This document shows positions 23,607-31,542 of a DNA stretch of 64,000 nt, piece by piece. The stretch comes from Polynucleobacter sp. MWH-Loch1C5. Its GTDB lineage: Bacteria > Pseudomonadota > Gammaproteobacteria > Burkholderiales > Burkholderiaceae. Below the pieces are notes generated by a model, which was not told the origin of the DNA, made no database searches, and was given only the letters and a program-made list of their open reading frames with translations. The stretch lies in contig NZ_JACVPR010000001.1 of the NCBI RefSeq assembly GCF_018881775.1, positions 1,196,318 through 1,260,317 on the forward strand, read 5' to 3'. Position numbers and translations under genes: made by a program. Each line of letters begins with the position of its first letter. Position 1 is the first letter of the stretch.

Positions 23607-23975
23607 ATGCAAAGAGTGATGTTGCGTGCCAAATTGCATCGTGTCAAGGTGACAGAAGCAGATTTGGAGTATGAAGGTTCGTGTGGTATTGATGAAGACT
23701 TGCTGGATGCAGCAGGTATGCGCGAGTATGAAAGAATTGAGCTATACAACATTAATAATGGTGAGCGTTTTTCAACCTACATTATTAAAGCGGGTCGTGG
23801 TACGGGGGTGATCTCTCTCAATGGGGCTGCTGCTAGAAAGGCTCATGTCGGTGATTTATTAATTATCTGCACCTATGGGCCGATGAGTGAGCAAGATGCT
23901 GCTACCTTTATCCCCAAGGTTGTCTTGGTCGATGAGAGAAATAAGATTAAAGAAGTAAAAAAAATTACGATTTAA
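23607..23975 (+). CDS. panD: Aspartate 1-decarboxylase
   Basis: 122 residues from the ATG at 23607, preceded by GGAGGG; a 14-residue upstream extension is not supported. The proenzyme cleaves itself between Gly and Ser in YEGSCGID near residue 24-25 to create the catalytic pyruvoyl group. Tyr and Asn residues of [15 protein letters not shown] near 60 and [11 protein letters not shown] near 80 complete the site. It makes beta-alanine for pantothenate and coenzyme A. A strong terminator follows. Confidence 0.96.
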   Translation: MQRVMLRAKLHRVKVTEADLEYEGSCGIDEDLLDAAGMREYERIELYNINNGERFSTYIIKAGRGTGVISLNGAAARKAHVGDLLIICTYGPMSEQDAATFIPKVVLVDERNKIKEVKKITI

Positions 23976-23996
23976 TCGACAGGATTACCAAATTAC

Positions 23997-24021
23997 AAAG
24001 CCGGCTGATGCCGGCTTTATT
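23997..24021 (+). terminator. Rho-independent terminator of panD
   Basis: AAAGCCGGC (23997-24005) pairs perfectly with GCCGGCTTT (24010-24018) around TGAT. A short T-rich tail follows. Confidence 0.88.
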
Positions 24022-24025
24022 CATT

Positions 24026-24111
24026 GCAAGACGCAAAACAAAAAACTAAAAAAAATAAAAACTAAACCGAAACAAAACCAAAAAAGCTACAAAACCAGAA
24101 CGCTAAAAAAG
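24026..24111. repeat. A-rich low-complexity tract between panD and pgm
   Basis: About 85 bases composed mainly of A runs broken by C or CT, with very little G. GCTA-A-run units recur (AAAAAAGCTA, GCTAAAAAAGCTAAAAAGG). It begins after the panD terminator and ends at the stop codon of the convergent mutase gene, so it becomes the U-rich 3' end of that mRNA. No open frame or hairpin of note lies inside. Confidence 0.7.
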
Positions 24112-25497
24112 CTAAAAAGGTAGTTGGGCATCGGGCTTCACAGCCAAAAATGCTTGCCTAAACTCTGCTTGGATAGCCTCGATTGCCTCTTGTGTATCTG
24201 CTTCAAAACGCATCACGACGATAGGAGTCGTGTTGGAGGGGCGAGCTAAGCCAAAACCATTGGCATACTCGACGCGTACGCCATCAATCGTATTGATACT
24301 TTGGGCGCTAGGGAACTGGGGGTTTGCTTTGATTTTCTCTAAGAGCTCAAATGACTCACCCTCAGCACAAGGCATTTGAAGCTCTGGGGTACAGATGGCA
24401 TTCGGTAAACCATTCAGAATGGCTGAGGGATCGTTAAAGCGACTCAAAATTTCAAGTAAACGTGCGCCTGTGTAAAGACCATCATCAAAACCGTACCAAC
24501 GTTCTTTAAAGAAGATGTGACCGCTCATCTCACCCGCTAATGGGGCACCTGTTTCCTTTAATTTGGCTTTGACCAGAGAGTGCCCGGTCTTCCACATCAG
24601 GCCTTGACCACCATGAGCCTGAATATGCTTAGCCAAATTTCGGGTACATTTCACATCGTAAATAATTTGGGCGCCTGGATTTCTGGATAGTACATCCTGT
24701 GCAAAAAGCATCATTTGGCGGTCTGGGAAAATCACTTGTCCGTCTTTGGTAACAACGCCTAAACGGTCGGCATCACCGTCAAAAGCTAAACCAAGCTCAT
24801 TATCTGTGGTGCGTAGATTTTCAATCAGATCTTGTAAATTTTCGACGTGTGCAGGGTCTGGATGGTGATTGGGAAAATGTCCATCGACTTCACAAAATAG
24901 TTCTTCTACTTCGCACCCGAGTGCGCGAAAGAGTTGACCTGCGAATGCACCTCCCACACCATTACCACAATCGACTGCGATTTTGAGTGGCTTGGCTAAG
25001 CGCACATCAGAGACGATACGTTGTAGATATTCGGGGAAAATTTGATATTCAGAACGAGTGCCTTGGCCATGCGTAAATTGTTTAGCCACGATGCGTTCGC
25101 GCAATGCCTGAATTTGCTCGCCATATAAGGCAGATCCACCGAGCACCATTTTGAAGCCGTTGTAATCGGGTGGATTATGGCTGCCGGTAATCATGATGCC
25201 TGACTGTGCCTGACGACCATTGAGAGGAATATTGGTGCCGAAATAAACCATTGGGGTTGCGACCACGCCAAGGTCGATCACATCGATACCACTCGCTAAA
25301 AGACCAGCAGTCAAGCCTTGCACGAGGGCTGGACCTGATAGACGTCCATCACGGCCGACGACACAAACAGATTCGCCGCGTTCTTTCATGGTGCTACCAA
25401 AAGCGCGACCAATCAGTTCGGCAATATCAGCATTCAGAGTTTTATCAATAATGCCGCGTATGTCATACGCTTTGAAGATCGATGTAGAGAGTTCCAT
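24112..25497 (-). CDS. Phosphomannomutase/phosphoglucomutase
   Basis: 461 residues from the ATG of MELSTSIFKAYDIRG, four bases after the pgi stop, so coupled to pgi; a 16-residue extension would overlap pgi. The catalytic phosphoserine is in MITGSHNPPDYNGFK near 105, metal-binding aspartates in FDGDADRLG near 240, and the sugar-specificity loop GEMSGHIFFKE near 325. The phosphate-binding RPSNTTP is near the C-terminus. It interconverts 1- and 6-phosphates of mannose or glucose (AlgC/ManB type) for surface polysaccharide precursors, next to the enzyme that makes fructose 6-phosphate. Confidence 0.92.
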   Translation of the reverse strand: MELSTSIFKAYDIRGIIDKTLNADIAELIGRAFGSTMKERGESVCVVGRDGRLSGPALVQGLTAGLLASGIDVIDLGVVATPMVYFGTNIPLNGRQAQSGIMITGSHNPPDYNGFKMVLGGSALYGEQIQALRERIVAKQFTHGQGTRSEYQIFPEYLQRIVSDVRLAKPLKIAVDCGNGVGGAFAGQLFRALGCEVEELFCEVDGHFPNHHPDPAHVENLQDLIENLRTTDNELGLAFDGDADRLGVVTKDGQVIFPDRQMMLFAQDVLSRNPGAQIIYDVKCTRNLAKHIQAHGGQGLMWKTGHSLVKAKLKETGAPLAGEMSGHIFFKERWYGFDDGLYTGARLLEILSRFNDPSAILNGLPNAICTPELQMPCAEGESFELLEKIKANPQFPSAQSINTIDGVRVEYANGFGLARPSNTTPIVVMRFEADTQEAIEAIQAEFRQAFLAVKPDAQLPF

Positions 25498-25501
25498 AGG
25501 T

Positions 25502-26962
25502 CTATTGTTGTGTGAGCCAATTGAGGCGTGCTTGAGTAATCGCATCGATACCCTCGGATACCTGCTGTGGATTTTTGAGGGCTTCTTGTATTGGTTTGGC
25601 TAGGCGCTTGCCTAATTCGACGCCGGGTTGGTCAAAGCTATTGAGATTCCAAATCGCACCTAAACAGAGTGCACGATGCTCGTATAAAGCGAGAAGTGAG
25701 CCAAGATGATAGGCGTCTAGGCGAGGTAACCAGATCAGGTTGCTGGGTCGACCACCCGGACAGGAGTCGTAGGCATTCTTTTCTTCTGAGCCATTAGCGA
25801 GCGCTTGAGCTTGCGCCAGACAGTTTGCAATCAGTAATTGATGATGTTCAGCAGCTTCCGATAATTGACTCATCGGTTCGCGTACCGCAATAAAGTCCAC
25901 TGGAATGATTTGCTGACCCTGGTGCAGCATTTGGAAGTAGCTGTGTTGTGAATTACTGCCGGCGCTACCAAATACGACAGGTGAAGTCGGGTCACTGACA
26001 CTGCCATCGATTCCAATCGTTTTACCGTGACTTTCCATTTCTAATTGCTGGAGCCATTCAGGTAAAAAGCGTAAACCGTGAGCGTAAGGCACGATGGCTT
26101 TTGCCTGGATACCATGAGTTCTTTGGTTATGAATCAAGGTGAGGGCCAGCAACAGGGGCATATTTTCGTGAGCTGGGGCATCTCTAAAATGAAGATCCAT
26201 TGCATGAGCACCTGCTAAAAAATCCTCGAATGCGCTAAAGCCAAACTTGATGGCAATGGGTAAGCCTACTGCTGACCATACCGAGAAGCGACCGCCCACC
26301 CAATCCCAAAAAGGGAAGATATTCTCTTCTGTGACACCAAAATCTTTAGCAGCCTGTACGTTAGCGGTGACTGCAATCACCGATTTTTTCAACTGCGAAG
26401 GTGTTAATTGATGTTGTTTGAACCAATTGATGACCGTACGAGCATTGCGGATGGTCTCTAAGGTGGTAAACGTTTTAGATGTAACGAGTACACGCGTGCT
26501 GTTTGGTTGTGCTTTGGCTAGAGCTGTGGCTAATTCAGCGCTATCTACATTGGCAACAAAATGAAGACGAATCGATTTGCCCTCTTTGGGGCGAACTTGG
26601 TACAAAGCATCACAGACTAAACGTGGACCCCAGTCAGAGCCGCCAATGCCTAAGCAAATGATGTCGGTGATCCCTATGAGTTGATTACAAAACGCCGACA
26701 TTTTTTGCCATACTTGTTTGACCTCAGGCATCACATCTGTGCCATCGATCAACATGGGCTGCATACTCAAATTACGCAAAGCAGGGTGAAGCGCAGCACG
26801 TTGCTCTGAATGATTAATCGTTTGTCCTGCAAACAGTGCTTGGCGTTTATCTAAGGCGCCGCGCTCATGGGCTAGGGACAATAGGTCCTGCCATTGGGCT
26901 GGATTGATTTGTTGATAGGCCGTATCGAGGGTGAGTCCGGCTGCACTGATTAATGGAAGCAT
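25502..26962 (-). CDS. pgi: Glucose-6-phosphate isomerase
   Basis: 486 residues, shorter than the roughly 550 of enteric enzymes but with the full catalytic core. LGIGGSDWGPRL near 115-126, FVVTSKTFTTLETI-like VLVTSKTFTTLET near 165, FPFWDWVGGRFSVWSAVG near 225 and the C-terminal SFDQPGVELGK near 455 are the phosphosugar signatures. It interconverts glucose 6-phosphate and fructose 6-phosphate. It heads a two-gene unit with the mutase. No Shine-Dalgarno is present; TAAAAT ends six bases before the ATG. Confidence 0.95.
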   Translation of the reverse strand: MLPLISAAGLTLDTAYQQINPAQWQDLLSLAHERGALDKRQALFAGQTINHSEQRAALHPALRNLSMQPMLIDGTDVMPEVKQVWQKMSAFCNQLIGITDIICLGIGGSDWGPRLVCDALYQVRPKEGKSIRLHFVANVDSAELATALAKAQPNSTRVLVTSKTFTTLETIRNARTVINWFKQHQLTPSQLKKSVIAVTANVQAAKDFGVTEENIFPFWDWVGGRFSVWSAVGLPIAIKFGFSAFEDFLAGAHAMDLHFRDAPAHENMPLLLALTLIHNQRTHGIQAKAIVPYAHGLRFLPEWLQQLEMESHGKTIGIDGSVSDPTSPVVFGSAGSNSQHSYFQMLHQGQQIIPVDFIAVREPMSQLSEAAEHHQLLIANCLAQAQALANGSEEKNAYDSCPGGRPSNLIWLPRLDAYHLGSLLALYEHRALCLGAIWNLNSFDQPGVELGKRLAKPIQEALKNPQQVSEGIDAITQARLNWLTQQ

Positions 26963-26968
26963 TTATGA

Positions 26969-26974
26969 ATTTTA
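26969..26974 (-). promoter_or_regulatory. Candidate -10 box of pgi, leaderless geometry
   Basis: TAAAAT (- strand, 26974-26969) ends exactly six bases before the pgi ATG. The -35 region is not convincing. No ribosome binding site lies between. Confidence 0.4.
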
Positions 26975-27004
26975 TCAGTAGGAGGGGACGGAAAAATGAA
27001 AAAA

Positions 27005-27033
27005 TCGACTTCAAGACGACTTCACTCTATAAT
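27005..27033 (+). promoter_or_regulatory. tRNA-Ser promoter
   Basis: TCGACT (27005-27010), a 17-base spacer and a perfect TATAAT (27028-27033) lie 12 bases before the mature tRNA 5' end. Confidence 0.75.
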
Positions 27034-27045
27034 CATCGCTGTTTT

Positions 27046-27135
27046 GGAAGCTTGGCAGAGCGGTTGAATGCACCGGTCTTGAAAACCGGCAAGGATGCGA
27101 GTCCTTCGTGAGTTCGAATCTCACAGCTTCCGCCA
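27046..27135 (+). tRNA. tRNA-Ser (anticodon UGA)
   Basis: A 90-nt class II tRNA. The acceptor stem GGAAGCT/AGCTTCC has discriminator G and an encoded CCA. The anticodon stem CCGGT/ACCGG encloses a loop with TGA. The long variable arm (GCAAGGATGCGAGTCCTTC region) is the serine type, and TTCGAAT forms the T loop. The encoded CCA ends at 27135. It decodes UCN serine codons. Confidence 0.96.
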
Positions 27136-27141
27136 GACACA

Positions 27142-27177
27142 CAACTCCCGTATAGATTCGCTCTGACGGGAGTTTTT
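27142..27177. terminator. Terminator after tRNA-Ser
   Basis: ACTCCCGT and ACGGGAGT form an 8-bp stem around a 14-base loop, followed by five T. It overlaps the hemW stop codon on the opposite strand and may serve both directions. Confidence 0.85.
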
Positions 27178-28345
27178 ATTTGAGAAAAAGCATTTGTAAT
27201 TCATTGAGGTATTGCATACCTAATGGGCTAGCTTTCAAGTAACGAGGATCTTCGTCGAGTAGGTTTTTGCGTAAAGCTTCTTGGATTTCTCTTTGAATCA
27301 CGCTGATTTCAAGACCAGTTCTTTCTTTGAAGTACTCAGTGGGGACGCCTTCTACTAATCTGAGGGAATTGAGCATGAATTCGAAGGGTAGATCATGGCG
27401 GTCGAGTTCACGCTCTTCAATGAAAACCTGAGGATTTTTTTCCATCTGCTGCATATAGCTTTCAGGATGTTTTTCTCGGGTGGTTCTGCGAATGCCAAAC
27501 GCGGAGCTGATCTTGCCATGAGCGCCCGCACCGATTCCCAAGTAGTCACCAAATTGCCAATAGTTCATATTGTGTTGGCAACGCGAGCCTTTTTTGGCAT
27601 ACGCTGAGACCTCATAACGTTCGTATCCTGCAGCCGCGATCGTGGCCATTAATTCTTCTTGCATGATGTGTGCGAGATCATCTTCAGGCAGTACCGGGGG
27701 GTATTTAGCAAAATACGTGTTGGGTTCCAAGGTCAGGTGATAGAGCGAGAGGTGACTTGTTTGAAAAGAAATTGCCGTCTCAATATCGCGCTTAGCCATT
27801 GCCAAACTTTGTTGGGGTAAGGCGTACATTAAATCGATATTCACTTCATCAAACAAAGACTGCGCATATTGAATCGCAGCTTGTGCCATCTCACTATTGT
27901 GAACGCGCCCTAAAGATTGCAGATGTGTATCGTTAAAGCTTTGCACCCCAATGGATAGACGATTGACCCCAGCATCCTTAAAGGCCTGAAATTTCTCTTG
28001 TTCAAAAGTGCCAGGATTGGCTTCTAAGGTGATTTCTGCATCTGCATTGATAGGTAGTAGGGCGCGAATATCGGACATTAGCTGAGCAATACCTGTTGGA
28101 GATATCAGGCTAGGTGTTCCACCACCGATAAACACAGAGTGGACTCGACGACCCCAAACACTGGCCAACTGTGCGCTTAAGTCTTCTCGCAAACAGTGGA
28201 GGTAGCGAGTTTCATCAAATCCTGTGCTGGGATCCCCTGAGGTATTTTTAACCTGATGGGAATTAAAGTCACAGTAAGGACATTTTTTAATGCACCAAGG
28301 AAAATGAATATAAAGAGAGAGCGGCGGTAAGCTCGAAAGTTTCAT
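27176..28345 (-). CDS. hemW: Radical SAM heme chaperone HemW
   Basis: 389 residues. The radical-SAM cluster motif is CIKKCPYCDF near residue 18-27; GGGTPSLIS near 75, EANPGTFE near 110 and LSIGVQSFNDTHL near 135 follow, as in the HemN/HemW group. HemW proteins bind heme and deliver it to respiratory proteins; they lack the extra coproporphyrinogen-binding residues of true HemN. The start overlaps rdgB by four bases (ATGA type), in the order rph-rdgB-hemW. Confidence 0.9.
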   Translation of the reverse strand: MKLSSLPPLSLYIHFPWCIKKCPYCDFNSHQVKNTSGDPSTGFDETRYLHCLREDLSAQLASVWGRRVHSVFIGGGTPSLISPTGIAQLMSDIRALLPINADAEITLEANPGTFEQEKFQAFKDAGVNRLSIGVQSFNDTHLQSLGRVHNSEMAQAAIQYAQSLFDEVNIDLMYALPQQSLAMAKRDIETAISFQTSHLSLYHLTLEPNTYFAKYPPVLPEDDLAHIMQEELMATIAAAGYERYEVSAYAKKGSRCQHNMNYWQFGDYLGIGAGAHGKISSAFGIRRTTREKHPESYMQQMEKNPQVFIEERELDRHDLPFEFMLNSLRLVEGVPTEYFKERTGLEISVIQREIQEALRKNLLDEDPRYLKASPLGMQYLNELQMLFLK

Positions 28346-28941
28346 GCCAAAGCTTGCAGTTGTTTTAGTAACAGCTGTAGTGCCTGACCGCGGTGACTCA
28401 GCTTATTCTTATCTTCAGCGCTCAGCTGTGCAGCGGTTTTATGGAGTTCCGGAATGAGAAAGTGGGGGTCATAACCAAAACCACCGGAGCCACGGGCCTC
28501 GTCGATGATTTCTCCTTGCCAGTAGCCTGTCGCGATGACGGGTTCTGGATCCTCTGGATAACGAATATAGACTAGGGTAGAAATAAAGTGGGCTTGGCGT
28601 TCGGTGACGTTTTGTAAATCACGTATGAGGCGAGCGTTATTGTCTGCATCGCTAGGTGACTTTTTATGATCCGAGAGGGCGTAGCGAGCTGATAAGACGC
28701 CAGGGCGACCTTCTAAGGCTTTGACACAGATGCCTGAATCATCAGCCAGCGCAGGTAGGCAACTTAAGCGACTTGCATGGCGAGCTTTGGCGAGAGCGTT
28801 TTCCACAAATGTAGGATAAGGCTCATCACAGCTACTAATCCCAAATAGGCTCTGGGGTAAGACCTCAAAACCCAGGGGGGCGAGGAGCTCATTGAACTCT
28901 TTAACTTTCCCCGCGTTATTGGAAGCTAAAACAACTTTCAT
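28342..28941 (-). CDS. rdgB: XTP/dITP diphosphatase (Ham1 family)
   Basis: 199 residues. The N-terminus MKVVLASNNAGKVKEFNEL is the family signature for nucleotide phosphate binding, with ADDSGICVKALEGRPGVLSARY near 65 and GSGGFGYDPHFLIPE near 150. It hydrolyses non-canonical purine triphosphates (dITP, XTP) to monophosphates and so keeps them out of DNA. It begins one base after rph and overlaps hemW, so it is the middle gene of a three-gene unit. Confidence 0.95.
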   Translation of the reverse strand: MKVVLASNNAGKVKEFNELLAPLGFEVLPQSLFGISSCDEPYPTFVENALAKARHASRLSCLPALADDSGICVKALEGRPGVLSARYALSDHKKSPSDADNNARLIRDLQNVTERQAHFISTLVYIRYPEDPEPVIATGYWQGEIIDEARGSGGFGYDPHFLIPELHKTAAQLSAEDKNKLSHRGQALQLLLKQLQALA

Positions 28942-28942
28942 C

Positions 28943-29674
28943 TTAGTTCTGTGAGAGTGTTTTCTTTTGTAGCTCGATCAGCTCTTTGATACCTTTTTCA
29001 CCTAAGTGCAATAGTTGGCTTAGCTCATCTTTTGAGAAAGCTTGTCCTTCGGCTGTCCCTTGAATCTCAATCATGCCGCCTGAGCCGGTCATCACAATAT
29101 TCATATCCGTATCGCAGGCAGAGTCTTCGTTATAGTCAAGATCAAGCACTGGGACTCCCTGATAAATGCCTACCGAGATCGCTGCGACTTGGTCGATGAT
29201 GGGGTCCTTTTGTAGAACTCCCTGATTTAAGAGTTGGTTGACTGCGTCGCGTGCGGCGACAAAAGCCCCGGTAATGGCGGCAGTTCGGGTGCCCCCATCG
29301 GCTTGGAGAACGTCACAATCTAGATGAATCGTACGTTCGCCTAATAGCTCAAGTTGAAAGACGCTACGCAGTGCTCGCCCAATCAAGCGTTGAATTTCTT
29401 GGGTACGGCCACTTTGCTTACCTTTGGCAGCCTCGCGGTCAGAGCGTGTGTGGGTTGAGCGAGGTAGCATTCCGTACTCAGCAGTCACCCAACCCGCCCC
29501 TGAGCCTTTCTGATGCGGAGGCACTTTATCCAAAATACTCGCGGTACAGAGTACATGTGTATCGCCAAATTGGACTAAAACAGAGCCTTCGGCATGTTTG
29601 GTGAAATGGCGTTGAATATTGACCTGACGCAAACTGTCATAGGGTCTTTGGCTGGGTCTTTGAATAGTTGTCAT
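28943..29674 (-). CDS. rph: Ribonuclease PH
   Basis: 243 residues. It trims the 3' ends of tRNA precursors phosphorolytically. Motifs are [15 protein letters not shown] at the start, [17 protein letters not shown] near 60-78, [15 protein letters not shown] near 90, [18 protein letters not shown] near 118 and [15 protein letters not shown] near 175, the phosphate and metal site. It heads the rph-rdgB-hemW unit and is divergent from yicC with only 22 bases between start codons. No Shine-Dalgarno; TAAAGT ends six bases before the ATG (four of six matches). Confidence 0.95.
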   Translation of the reverse strand: MTTIQRPSQRPYDSLRQVNIQRHFTKHAEGSVLVQFGDTHVLCTASILDKVPPHQKGSGAGWVTAEYGMLPRSTHTRSDREAAKGKQSGRTQEIQRLIGRALRSVFQLELLGERTIHLDCDVLQADGGTRTAAITGAFVAARDAVNQLLNQGVLQKDPIIDQVAAISVGIYQGVPVLDLDYNEDSACDTDMNIVMTGSGGMIEIQGTAEGQAFSKDELSQLLHLGEKGIKELIELQKKTLSQN

Positions 29675-29684
29675 GGTAAGACTT

Positions 29685-29690
29685 TACAAT
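29685..29690 (+). promoter_or_regulatory. Candidate -10 box of yicC, leaderless geometry
   Basis: TACAAT ends exactly six bases before the yicC ATG. A TTGAAT at 29660-29665, inside rph, is 19 bases upstream and could be the -35. No Shine-Dalgarno is present. Confidence 0.5.
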
Positions 29691-29696
29691 AGCTAA

Positions 29697-30617
29697 ATGA
29701 TAGAGAGTATGACCGGTTATGGTACTGCATCCCAAAGATTTGATTTGGGGGGTGGATTATTTGCCAGCATTAGCGCTGAGTGCCGCTCGGTCAATAGTCG
29801 TTTTCTGGATCTCAACCTGCGTCTGCCTGATGAATGTCGTCCTGCAGAGCTTGCTATTCGTGATTTGGTTCATCAGCATATTCAGCGGGGCAAGCTCGAT
29901 ATTCGTTTGCAGTATCAATTAGAGGAAGCCAGCAACCCAAGCTCTGCAGAACTGATTGACCCAGATGTTTTGCAAAAATTACTGCTAGCGCAAGAGCAAA
30001 TTCGTCATTCTGTGCCAGATGCTGGGCAATTAAGGATGGCAGACATTTTGCGTTGGCCTGGTCTGATTAGAGAAGCTAAAGGTAGCGAGCAAGCCTGGCG
30101 TGAAGCTAGTTTAAGTGTCGTGCGCCAGGCCATCACGACTATGAAAGAGGCGAGACGTGGCGAGGGCCAGGCTTTAGCCCTGATCATGAAACAGAAAACC
30201 CGAGCGATACGTGAGATCGTCAAGCAATTAGAGCCTCTCATGCCACAGATTGTTGCTGCTCACCAAAATAAGCTGCAGCAGAAATTGACTGAAATGTTGG
30301 CAGGCCAAGATGCCCAGGGGCAAGCTATTCAGCGCCAAGATATTGCCGAGCGTGTGCGCCAAGAACTCATTTTGTATGGTGTCAAAATTGATGTGGCAGA
30401 GGAATTAGGGCGTTTGTGTACCCACTTAGATGCCATTGATCAGGCTCTTAATAAGGGCGGTGCTGTGGGTAAGCGCTTGGATTTCATCATGCAAGAGCTC
30501 AATCGTGAAGCCAATACCCTCGGATCTAAATCGGTCTCGCAAGAGAGTAGTCAGGCATCAATCGAAATTAAGATTCTGATTGAGCAAATGCGCGAGCAAG
30601 TACAAAACTTGGAGTAA
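29697..30617 (+). CDS. yicC: YicC family endoribonuclease
   Basis: 306 residues starting [16 protein letters not shown], the signature of the YicC/YloC family. [14 protein letters not shown] near 40 and the C-terminal [21 protein letters not shown] near 265 are its most conserved stretches. E. coli YicC is described as an RNase that helps degrade the small RNA RyhB. The central region is helical. The gmk gene follows after two bases, with rpoZ and spoT downstream in the same direction. Confidence 0.9.
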   Translation: MIESMTGYGTASQRFDLGGGLFASISAECRSVNSRFLDLNLRLPDECRPAELAIRDLVHQHIQRGKLDIRLQYQLEEASNPSSAELIDPDVLQKLLLAQEQIRHSVPDAGQLRMADILRWPGLIREAKGSEQAWREASLSVVRQAITTMKEARRGEGQALALIMKQKTRAIREIVKQLEPLMPQIVAAHQNKLQQKLTEMLAGQDAQGQAIQRQDIAERVRQELILYGVKIDVAEELGRLCTHLDAIDQALNKGGAVGKRLDFIMQELNREANTLGSKSVSQESSQASIEIKILIEQMREQVQNLE

Positions 30618-30619
30618 CT

Positions 30620-31258
30620 ATGGCGACCAATCATTTTTATACCGGCAGTATGTTGATGATTGTGGCGCCATCGGGCGCCGGTAAATCATCCTTGGTTAAT
30701 GCTTTATTGGAAAAAGATCCGAGCTTACAACTCTCTATTTCTTGTACAACTCGCGCACCTCGGCCTGGTGAAGTGAATGGTCGTGAGTACCATTTCTTGA
30801 CTGAAGCAGAATTTAAAGCGCGACGCGATGCTGGGGACTTTCTGGAATGGGCTGAAGTGCATGGTAATTTTTATGGCACTTCACGTTCATGGATTGAAGG
30901 TCAGATGCAAGCTGGCAAAGATGTGATCTTAGAGATCGACTGGCAAGGCGCTAGACAAATTCAGAAATTAGTTCCAAGTGCGACTTGGATATTTATCTTG
31001 CCACCTTCTTTGGAAACGCTAGAGGATCGTCTTAAAAAACGTGCCCAAGATGATGAGGCAACCATACAAAAGAGAATTGCTGCTGCTAAAGAAGAGTTGG
31101 CGCATGTTCGCGAAGCTCATTATTTAGTGATTAATGATTTATTCGAGGCTGCTTTATTCGAATTAAGACAAATTATTTCTGCGACGCGTCTGCGTGCAGA
31201 TTGTCAGTTAGCCCGTCATCAAGACCTTGCTCAGCAGTTAGGGGTTTTATCAAATTAG
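30620..31258 (+). CDS. gmk: Guanylate kinase
   Basis: 212 residues with GGAGTAACT before the ATG. The P-loop is [14 protein letters not shown] near residue 16-29, the GMP-binding [19 protein letters not shown] near 40-58 and the lid around 130. It converts GMP to GDP. It sits directly behind yicC and ahead of rpoZ and spoT, an order shared widely in proteobacteria that links guanine nucleotide supply with stringent response genes. Confidence 0.96.
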   Translation: MATNHFYTGSMLMIVAPSGAGKSSLVNALLEKDPSLQLSISCTTRAPRPGEVNGREYHFLTEAEFKARRDAGDFLEWAEVHGNFYGTSRSWIEGQMQAGKDVILEIDWQGARQIQKLVPSATWIFILPPSLETLEDRLKKRAQDDEATIQKRIAAAKEELAHVREAHYLVINDLFEAALFELRQIISATRLRADCQLARHQDLAQQLGVLSN

Positions 31259-31326
31259 GCATTTTTGGGAGAAATTTCCCTAAGTGCGTTATCCTTTAGG
31301 TATTGATGCTTAATTAGAGATTAAAG

Positions 31327-31530
31327 ATGGCACGTATTACTGTAGAAGATTGTTTAAAAACCATCCCCAACCGTTTTGAATTGGTGTTGGCAGCGACTTA
31401 TCGCGCACGCCAGTTGGCCCAGGGTCACGCACCTCGTGTGAACTCCAAGGACAAGCCAACTGTCGTGGCTTTGCGTGAAGTTGCAGCGGGTGTTACCGAT
31501 CGAGACATGTTGGTTAAAGTACCTCTGTAA
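31327..31530 (+). CDS. rpoZ: RNA polymerase omega subunit
   Basis: 67 residues, typical for betaproteobacteria. [31 protein letters not shown] begins the protein (family pattern: a short helix, then the conserved NRFELV-A--RARQL region that wraps beta-prime), followed by [17 protein letters not shown]. Omega assists beta-prime folding and forms part of a ppGpp site. It lies 68 bases after gmk, and spoT starts 12 bases after it. Confidence 0.95.
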   Translation: MARITVEDCLKTIPNRFELVLAATYRARQLAQGHAPRVNSKDKPTVVALREVAAGVTDRDMLVKVPL

Positions 31531-31542
31531 GAGAGGTGCCCG

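Noticed and set aside
25502..26962. Short pgi length taken as a sign of truncation
   Set aside because: All catalytic motifs are present and in order, and shorter glucose-6-phosphate isomerases are common outside enteric bacteria.
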